This document shows positions 55,266 through 64,000 of a stretch of DNA of 64,000 nucleotides, one piece after another. Origin of the DNA: Apostichopus japonicus (Eukaryota; Echinodermata; Holothuroidea; Aspidochirotida; Stichopodidae); assembly GCF_037975245.1 (NCBI RefSeq), contig NC_092572.1:7517501-7581500 (forward strand), read 5' to 3'. The notes beneath the pieces were generated by a model. It did no database searches. It was not told where the DNA came from and saw nothing but the letters and a program-made list of their open reading frames with translations. The first letter of the stretch is position 1, and the number at the start of each line of letters is the position of its first letter. The position numbers and the translations under genes are program-made.

Positions 55266-58200
55266 AGTACAATCTACGGTTCCAAAATTCAAGGCGCGAA
55301 GGACATAACTATTTGGGGGCATGGGAACACAGCTGGTAGAACTAAGAGAGGAACAGAATAACTTAGACCGGATGAAATGGAAACTTTTATGTTAATATCG
55401 GCTCTGTTTCTTTTCACAACAGTTTAGGCGCTGACAATTACAATTTTGTGTACAAAGGTGGTTAATTTGTTGCTGTGAAATTTCGTGTATTCGCTGTCTT
55501 CACGTTTTTTTGTTCATTACCAGCATTTTCATACATATTGAAGTAAATTAAATTCCTTTTTTAAGTTTAGAGTAGGACTTCATATCACAAGACATTCTAA
55601 ACTACCGTAACACAGTCTAAAAGTGGTCGAAATTCAAATGAGATTTGCCCATCTCCGAGCTACAGGAAGTTAGTCCATATTGTTACAATATTACATGGAG
55701 CACTGATATCATACAGGCAAACGCAGCAAGAGCTACAAAAAACTACATAAACATGACCTCACGTTGCTGCAATCTGCTTGTATCAAGTCGTTTGTGCCTG
55801 TAAATAAAAAGTTTACACCTGCGCAGTTACCTGACCGTGTCATAAAAATGTGTGAGATTTCCTCAATTTCATCGATTAGTAAACAAATTGTTTGTAAAAG
55901 AGTGAGCAAAACAGTAGTTCATAAAAAGGAACTGTACAAATCGAAAAAAAATGTATTAACTATGAACGCATGTTTAACTGCAAACAATTGTCTAGCATGC
56001 AAAGCTTTAACTATTTGACGTAGATTGACGATGTCGATCTTCTTTAACATATTCTCAGACCAGGGAGTTGTTCCATAACAACTCCCTGCTCAGACATAGA
56101 GGGAAATAAAACAATAACGCAAATCATGCAATTGTAAATGGACACTTTTAAAAAACGTTCTCACCCTCTTTAATAGTAAACTTTTACTTTGAATCAAAGT
56201 AGCTACATCTATTACTTCTACTTTGATACGTAAAACACTTCTGTTTAATTAGAATGTATTCATTTCTTTGGTTGCGAGTGAACTTTTGCTTTTTTCCGTT
56301 GTCTGGATAAATGCAAGTTGCATACGGTCTGCTAAATTTCTAGAAGGTATTTTTTCTTTTTTTTTCTTTTCAAAGTATTGATGCATATTACAGTAGCTAC
56401 AGCTGTAGAATTGAAGAAGGCAAAAAAACATTCGAGCACAATGAAGACAATATTTTGCTTTTTATCATGTTATCAACTAGATTGGATGAATGTTAAATTG
56501 AAAATGAGATTGAAGTTTTTCGAAATGTACAATCTTTATATAATATGATGAAATGTTGAATATAATCGACCCGAGTTTGAAATATATGTATATCTACGAA
56601 AAGAATTACCAATATGTAACAAGATGAAAGATATGATACCGGAATATGTAAATAAAAAAAAGACAAAAATTGTCAGGTGGAATTCGTTAAGACGCTAAAA
56701 CAACTTCAACCATTTCTATTTACAGATTGGAAGTTGTTTGTTCTCTCATGATTTGGCAAAAGTCTTTTCATAGAAAAACCCTAGCGTTACTGTATTGTAT
56801 TCAGGGCGTCAATCATTGTGGAGGTAGGGGAAACGTGCCATAATCTTTGAAGGTTGGGGACACAATATCAAATAACCCCTCCCCCATGTTAGGTGACTTA
56901 CTCGTGTAGGAGCCAGGATTAGCATGCTCATATTGACTCGTGTGTCTTATAAAGGAGCCCAAACATTGTGCAATGAGATTAGTAGTTATTAATGTTATAT
57001 TATCATCTGCTTAATTACCCCGGTTGCAAAGTAGAACTTTTCAACTGATTTGCAATAAGAATTATGGATATCATTTATAGCGTAAGTTAATGAGGAACCG
57101 TGTCCATATAGCGATGAGGCTATATGCTTAGCCAGCAGATTTAGAAAGCCCACAGCATTCACTAAACGCATTTCCAATATATTACTATTTGATATATTAA
57201 AGTGTGTTGTATTATCACTAACTAGCAATATAATAGTACATGTTAATTGTATCGTACATTCAGTTTGGTTAGCAATGCATTTCATTATAGTGTTAAGTGT
57301 ATTTGAGATAATTATATATGTCATATATAGAAGTTTTGAGACAGATACATATATGGTGCTAAGTCTGGGTGCTAAGCTATTATATCCATATTGTTGTTAC
57401 AGCCATGTTAACCACATCTCAAATTGTGTGGTGAGTAATTATCTACAAATGTTTACAGAACATTATTTTTGATTAAGTACATGCCAAGTACATGTCCGTA
57501 CCCTGCGGGATGGGGTGGACAGGGAGAGCTGTCTCCGTGAGATTTCCTCGTTCTAAATGAAAGTAGCCCTAAGAAAATGTGCATGCCTGGACAGCATGCG
57601 TTATTTCAGTTAGTTTCAGCGAGATGATCCAATCAGTTCTTCTGAATCTAATAGTCCATAGTGTGCAGATTCAATATTTTAGGCACGTATTGTAGGAATG
57701 ACTTTCAAATGAAATACAATGTTTATTTAAATCACTCATCATGCACAATTTCGGATGCAACGAACGTGCGTTTGGTTTGGTTGGAATAAAAATAAACGTA
57801 GAGAGTTCATAATTTTTAACCTGCGCGACCATTGTATAGTCTAATGTGAAACTACGACTCATAAATAACTTTATTACATCTAAATGTATTATATAGGCCT
57901 ATCAGTTTGATTGTTAGCCCTTTTATCATTGTCCACGTGTTTAACTAAGAATATTGAGGCACAGTCCCCTACACGCCATAGCCAGTAAGCTAATTTATAC
58001 CCCCCCCCCTCTCTCTCTCTCCGAGTGGGTCACTTTTGGCTGGAAGACAAATAATGATAACACAAACCTGACCATGAATTTACGCATAATTTACACAGGC
58101 TTCCCGTCTGCATATATAGGCTACAGATACTGCAGAGCGCTCTACGGTGCATTGAATTATTCAACTACTTGTGTACATTTGTATAACAATATTATTTTAT

Positions 58201-60434
58201 TCTTGTGTGCAAGCTTTAAGAATGTTTCCGATTTTGGTTTAGGTTCCACATGTATTAATCATGAAAAAGCCCTAAGTAACACCCGGATGCTAAATATATA
58301 TTCTTCTTAATTTAAATATAATCCCTTGTCATATGTGATTATTGTTAAACTGTATTTATGACTGACATATCAAGTCAGGGACCAAACATAAGCAAACGTA
58401 CAGACTTCTAGATGTGAATCCGCCCCTTGTTCCCCCGCCGGAGATTCGCCCTTGGACCACATTTGTGGCCCTAGGGCCCCTGGTCTCCACCCAAGAAAGG
58501 CTTAGCACCAAGGCGCGCATTATCCATAGTCATTTATGTTAGACCCACACATGTTTATTGATTTCCTTTGAACATATTAAGAAGGTTGTAGTATAATAAA
58601 ACGGATCTGCCAACCACATACAAGTTAATTCAATTTTGACTTTGAAGTATTTCCTGTTCAAAAAGTCTTTGGAATCGGTTGACCTAAAATGACTTTCCTA
58701 TTAACAATATGTGTCTTGTGCATTATGGAATGAATCCACATTTGAAGTGGAAATTTCATGAAACAGTCGCTTGTGAAGTCTTCCGAATCGGTTGATCGCA
58801 AACAACTGTAGCAACGCTTACGAAAACTTTATACACTCTATATATTTTGTAACATCGTGTATAAATAAAGTTCCGACGTTTTGAATAAATGGCACTTAAA
58901 AGTCTGATTAAATTGGCATGTCTTTTGGAACAATTCCTTCTCTCATTTGCCTTTCTGTAAGTTGAATTTTGGTACTCGTATGGTCGCAGGCGATGTCTTC
59001 TCACATTTACGTACTAAAAAGGTTTCATTACGGCTAGATGTCTTCCGGCTACAATTCCTTTACCCATACTCCTTTCTCCAGGTTGAAATTGGAACACTCA
59101 TGGTTGCAGGTGATTTCGTCTCACAGTTCATACACTGAACTGAACTATTTTTTGCTATAAAATATTAACTGAAAGAAACTGTAGAGAAGGTATGTTATAA
59201 GTAGGTTATGAAACATGTCCATACATGAAAGCACTTCATCGTGAACCGAACAAACTAAATTTGATGCCCAGTTGGTTCAGCCTATTTTGCAAACTTAGTG
59301 AGAAACATTTCATTAACCTAAAACTAGACCGTAACAAATGCAAACGACTCAGTTGCCATTGTACACACAGTATTGTTTCTGTATCTTGTTATTGTATGTT
59401 GTCAAAAAAATGTAATTAGAATATCACTCACTTTTCATTGTCAAACCCCTCAAAGCTGATTTCTCTGTCTTTTTGGCTTCTTGTTTTACTTCGTTCGATA
59501 CCGAACATTTTTTGAACCTTCATTAGAAAGAATCAAGAAATATATATAATATATCAAGTCATGATATTTTTAAAGAAGCAACTTCCGTCTAAAATGCAAC
59601 CCTCTGGAAAGCTGGATACAAGTATGAAATTGAATACACACCGAAGAGCAGCAACCATACCCAGATAAAGACGAAAAGAACAAAACCAGAATATTAATAT
59701 GGTAACACTCCACCATACAATAAAAGCGTTAAAACCAATGTGGGTGCGCAGTTTCTGAAACTCGTAAACAAGCATTTTTCTTCTGACCATGCCATACATA
59801 AGATATTTAACAAGAACATCATCAAAATTAGCTATAGCTGTATGAGGATTATGTGGCACATAATAAAAGGCCGCAATACCAAATCAAAAATGTCGAAAGC
59901 AAACCCGGATACCAGATAAATAACTTGAAATTGCAGAAAAAAAGCGAGATGACTTCTATCCAGGGAATGTTTCGCAGCGATATAATCTACAAAGCAGATG
60001 TCACATCTGGTCGAGAGACAGCAGTATAAATCGGGCTGGCTAGTGAAAGCTTCAATGCAAGGTACAACAACCACACCAAATATTTCCGAAACGAATGTTA
60101 CCAAAAAGAAAATGAGCTCTAAAACCGAATTGGGACTTAAAAGATAGAATATTGATCACTTCATTTCTTGGGAAATCCTAAGTCAGTCTAAGACACATAG
60201 GCGCAGCTCCGACCAGTGTAATCTCTGTATGAAAAAAAAACAAGTTATTCTTATTAAGAAGCAGAGCCGACAAAAGCTACAACTCAATCTACAAGCGTAG
60301 CGAATTTATTGCCATATGTCGTCATGACAACCGTTCAAAAAAGCCCCCAAAGGTAATAGTGGCCCTTGAAAAATTCAGTTGCCTGATGATTGCAGCAGTG
60401 AAAAGAACTCAACATTCGCGTGAAAGTATGAAAG

Positions 60435-60512
<78 letters not shown>

Positions 60513-60554
60513 CCAAGACAACGGATGATTACAACGAGTTATTATCAAACACTC
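55266..60554. repeat. Segmentally duplicated intergenic block, copy B
   Basis: From about 56100 onward this is collinear with 29431-33130 (see copy A), including the GC-rich segment at 58410-58520, the doublet at 58930-59140 and the (TA)n tract. The part 56800-58000 has no clear counterpart and holds no recognised gene; a CT-rich tract lies at 58000-58020. Confidence 0.75.
60435..60510. repeat. (TA)n microsatellite
   Basis: About 76 bp of TA, positional counterpart of 32853-33072. Confidence 0.95.
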
Positions 60555-62964
60555 TTACATTAGAATTTCTGGACATTTTCGATTAGTAAGGCTGGTGATG
60601 ATTGATACGAATTGGTCTTCGTTGATGTTCATTTCCAGAAATTGCAGGGTCTCTAATGAGGGCAGTGTTACGTCTTTGATGAAGTCAATAGCACACTCTT
60701 CTCTAAATGTCATTCTTTTTACGTTTACCTGTTGGAGTACAATTACGTTATATTTCCATGTTGAATAACCCAAAGAACAAAATTCAATACCTAACACTTA
60801 TTGAGGCATATCACAATATTGGGTGTGTTTAGTACATCAAAATGGAGTTTAGTTAAAACAAATGATCAATCAAATCATGATACCGTATAGGATTTCAGGA
60901 TATTTTATTTGTTTGTACATGAATCAGGTCGTATATAAAAATATAAAAAACGATATACAGAACTATTAATGTGTAGAGCAATATGCTAATTGGATAACAT
61001 GTTTAGGTGGGCTATCAGCCGGTTCATTGAACCAACTTATCAATCATTTTTTTTCACAAAATCACAAGTTGAACATAAATATTGGAAAATTAAATAAGCA
61101 ACATTATTTTAATATAAATTGAAACAGTTTCCACTACTTACATCACATGAATTGCAAACATCGCAGAAATCTGTTAAAGCGACTCTGTGGTGTTTCCTGT
61201 CAAGATGCTGTATGTGAATCGTTCCTTTGCTTATTTTGGTGATAATTTCCTGCTTCTTCTCTAGATTACTTATTTCATAAATACAGTCGATCAAATTGTC
61301 CCACATTTGTTGTTCCTTGAGAGATTGTACTGCTTTATCTAATCTAGCATGATTCATGCCGAACATAAACTGCAATAATCTAACCGTTGCATCGTCAGTA
61401 CTATTTTTTATGAGTTCATCTATCCACGCCCATTCTTTAACCCTCTTTGGCACATACTGAGCAGCTAAAAATTCCTGAAAGAATTCATGATAAAACATGA
61501 TTCCAGCATAGGACGAAAAAGCCAGTTCTTCTAATTGACTTCCTCCGCCTCCTACTTTCTTTGAATACTTGAGCAAACCTACGGCTACGGCAAGTTGGGT
61601 ATCTTTTTCACCAAGTTCATTGTTCCAATACTCGCGTTCACCAAGTGACAGGCTCATTTTGTTCTCAAATGCTATTTTACCAAGGCTGTCTTCAAGACTC
61701 TTAATATCTTTTTGAATGGACATTTTATCAACTTTCTGCACGTATCGGGATTCCAAACAGGTAATCACTAATCGTATTATTGTTGTCAGTTTGTTAACAT
61801 TCATTTCTTTATATTTCCCTGTTGGCTCTAACATTCTGCATGTGATTATATGAATAATCATAATCAGCAGAAGGGGTGTTTCAGAAAAATTCTGAACAAT
61901 TTCGTTTAATTCCATACATTCATAAACCCTTTTTGAAAGCATTTCTAAAGTATCACAAGCTACGTTTCGTGGAACGGTGTTATCTTTCTGCTCTGATTTT
62001 CCTTGCTTTATCAACTTTGTTGTTACCTCATTGTTACATCCTCCCTCTGTCACCAGCAGACTGTCGTTATTTGTCGTTTTTTCTTCAATCGTCTCATGTT
62101 TTTTGGCATCCGATTTAGCTTGTGACTTAGGGTTGCTCATATTTGAATCGAGGATCAAAGATAACTGGGGTATTGCTTGTGAGTTAAAGTAATATTTGCA
62201 GGTTTTCTGAATATACTCATTGACTTGATTATTACTGAAACCATTCAATTTTACTTTTGAATATGGTAGAGCAAATGAAGTTTTCATGTCATCAAATTCA
62301 CGAGACGTTACCCAAACCTTAATATTTTTAAACTTAGTGTTTATTGTATTTTCGAGTAAATTTGCGACCGTCAGATTAGCATAGTTTTCAGCCCCCTCTT
62401 GGAAGAGGTTGACAAGCTCTTCTTTATCATTGGTAGGATTCTCTGCAGATGTATTGGCACTAATCGTAGACATCGATAGCTCATCAAGCCCATCCAAGAG
62501 TACTTGAAACTCAAAATTTTGAAATATTTCAATAATATCGTCCACCGTCAAGTCGATTCCAACAGGCATCATTTTCTTGACAAGTTCGGAAAGTATCATG
62601 GAAGGAACAACCTCTTTCAGGTGAATATATATTAGTATAGGTTCACTGGTTTGATTCTTTTTACCAACTTTCGGATTTGTCATCTTTGATACCCAATCGC
62701 TAACCAAGTGTTGAGTGAAGGTTGTCTTCCCGTAACCTAAATCTGCTGTAACGATGACCCGATTAGTACTTTCGTTATTAAACTCCGGTGTAGACAGAAA
62801 GTCGCTATCGCGATGACTGACGTCACCTTTCGCGTTAGTGACGATGCATCGGCACGTAGTGTAAAAGGCTTGTATCGGTATTGGTTCACCCCATGGTAGC
62901 GGCTTGATGAAGCCAAATTTCTCGTACTGCTTTATTAGAACATCCACCAATTTTTTTTTCCTCT
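60555..62964 (-). CDS. NACHT gene, cassette B (last two exons visible)
   Basis: Exon 62964-61142 (607 complete codons plus a split codon) and exon 60728-60555 (58 codons with stop TAA). The join is GT-AG, phase 0, in frame. The first encodes a NACHT NTPase with Walker [10 protein letters not shown], Walker [10 protein letters not shown] and [10 protein letters not shown], then FQEFLAAQY. The second adds an LRR-like end (LPSLETLQFLEMNI). The exon starts in phase 1 after an acceptor (ttttaag), exactly like gene A, so upstream exons are expected, presumably Ig-TM. Homology to gene A stops at about 63035 and a tandem repeat follows, so the 5' part is beyond the window or lost. No stop or frameshift is seen. 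Confidence 0.88.
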
Positions 62965-63199
62965 CTTAAAAAAAAAACATAAAATATCAATGACTGCCAA
63001 GATTGTTAAACGTTAAGGTATTATTAAAAGGTATGGTATCAATGAGGAAGGAATTTATAGTTTGCATTAAAACTTAAAAAATAACGTAATGATAATGCGA
63101 TATCTTTTTTTAATGAATGTTATTCATTTCTTAAAAAAAAAAAAAAAAAAAACCTCTTGTATTCATCATTTTATTCTAGCTATTAAATCCAATTGTTGC

Positions 63200-63915
63200 A
63201 ATCCCTAGTAGAAATTCCAGTAGAACCCAGTTAAAAAATCAACTAGGTTCTACTAGGGCCTACTGTGTTTAACTGGTTTTTAACTGTGTTTAACTGGGTC
63301 TTACTGGGTTCCAACTGGGCTATGCTGTACATGAGCTAGGTTCAACTGAGTTTACACAATGTTCAACTGGGTTTGTTCAGGCCCAACTGAATTTGAACTA
63401 TGTTTGAACTGGTCCAGCTGGGCTTCAACTAGGTTTCACTGGTTTTTGCACTAGCCCAACTGGGTTTGAACTATGTTGACTGGTGAACTTGCCCTGTTGG
63501 GGTTGAACTAGGTTTCACTGATTTTGCACTGGCCCAACTGGGTGTGAACTATGTTGGCTGGTGAACTGACCCAGCTGGGGTTTAACTAGGTTTCACTGGT
63601 TTGCACAGGCCCAACTGGGTTTGAACTGTGTTTACTGGTGAACTTGCCCTGTTGTGATTGAACTAGGTTTCACACTGGCCCAACTGGGTTTGAACTATGT
63701 TGACTGGTGAAATTTCCCTGTTGGGTTTCAACTAGGTTTCACATTGGCCCAACTGGGTTTGGACTATGTTGACTGGTGAACTTGCCCGGCTGGGTTGAAA
63801 CTAGGTTTCACTGGTTTTGCACTGGCCCAACTGGGTTTAGACTGTTGACTTGTGAACCTGCCTAGCTGGGGTTGAACAAGGGTTCACTGGTTTTGCACAG
63901 GTTTGAAGTAGGCTG
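63200..63915. repeat. Tandem repeat, period 69-78 bp, aactgggtt-rich
   Basis: Units contain gcccaactgggtttgaacta, tgttgactggtgaac and ggttgaactaggtttcac. The marker recurs near 63468, 63545, 63623, 63692, 63761 and 63838. Each unit is itself made of smaller aactggg/aactagg steps. It abuts the end of homology between the two NACHT loci. Confidence 0.85.
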
Positions 63916-64000
63916 TTGGTTTTTACAGGTTTTTAATGAAGAAGATATACAACTAAAACTAGAATAGAATGGCTTTATGTTAATAACAGGAACCAATTAA

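Noticed and set aside
59554-60104. Two minus-strand open frames of about 100 codons
   Set aside because: They fall in the duplicated intergenic block, and the counterpart in copy A (32028-32273) is not collinear at protein level. No domain is recognisable.

Overview
This is eukaryotic, AT-rich genomic DNA with small exons, GT-AG introns, long (TA)n microsatellites and many nested DNA transposons. The gene content (Ig-domain receptors, NACHT-type NLR genes in tandem copies, fish/invertebrate-style CACTA elements) suggests a marine invertebrate deuterostome. An echinoderm such as a sea cucumber is my best guess, but the sequence does not prove it.

The core is a tandemly duplicated two-gene cassette. 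Each cassette has a plus-strand Ig-domain receptor with a tyrosine-kinase-like cytoplasmic region, facing a minus-strand NACHT (NLR) gene. Cassette A: a 13-exon Ig-Ig-TM-pseudokinase receptor (5116-29036) and an 8-exon gene (38802-33295) that I assemble as signal peptide, two Ig domains, transmembrane helix, NACHT. Both models were built by hand from splice sites and keep a continuous reading frame across all introns. Cassette B: a decayed kinase copy (51326-55265) and an intact NACHT exon plus an LRR-like exon (62964-60555), whose 5' exons lie beyond the window or are lost. A weaker relic of a third NACHT-gene 5' end lies at about 2.9-3.5 kb.

The kinase-like domain has lost the VAIK lysine, the HRD aspartate, the catalytic-loop asparagine and the DFG glycine, so it is predicted to be a pseudokinase. 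In both genes the signal-peptide, Ig, Ig and TM modules are separated by phase-1 introns, so the two receptors share an extracellular layout and differ in the intracellular module. This suggests a paired cell-surface immune receptor locus; that function is inference.

Intron 6 of kinase A contains a 16.4-kb CACTA/EnSpm element (8730-25149; CACTG/CAGTG ends, TG target duplication, subterminal repeats). It carries two decayed minus-strand genes: a C2H2 zinc-finger transposase and a SAM-domain (SAMD3-like) protein. Nested inside it are a 989-bp solo LTR with a 5-bp target duplication, a 2.84-kb hAT-type element filled with nineteen 138-bp repeats and flanked by an 8-bp target duplication, and a second putative solo LTR.

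Between the cassettes (about 39-51 kb) I see no convincing host gene. This stretch holds an ACTTAAG-rich repeat array, a second 3.55-kb CACTA element with an inner foldback element, dispersed repeats and microsatellites. The right edge is a 69-78-bp tandem repeat. I recognised no tRNA, rRNA or CRISPR feature.
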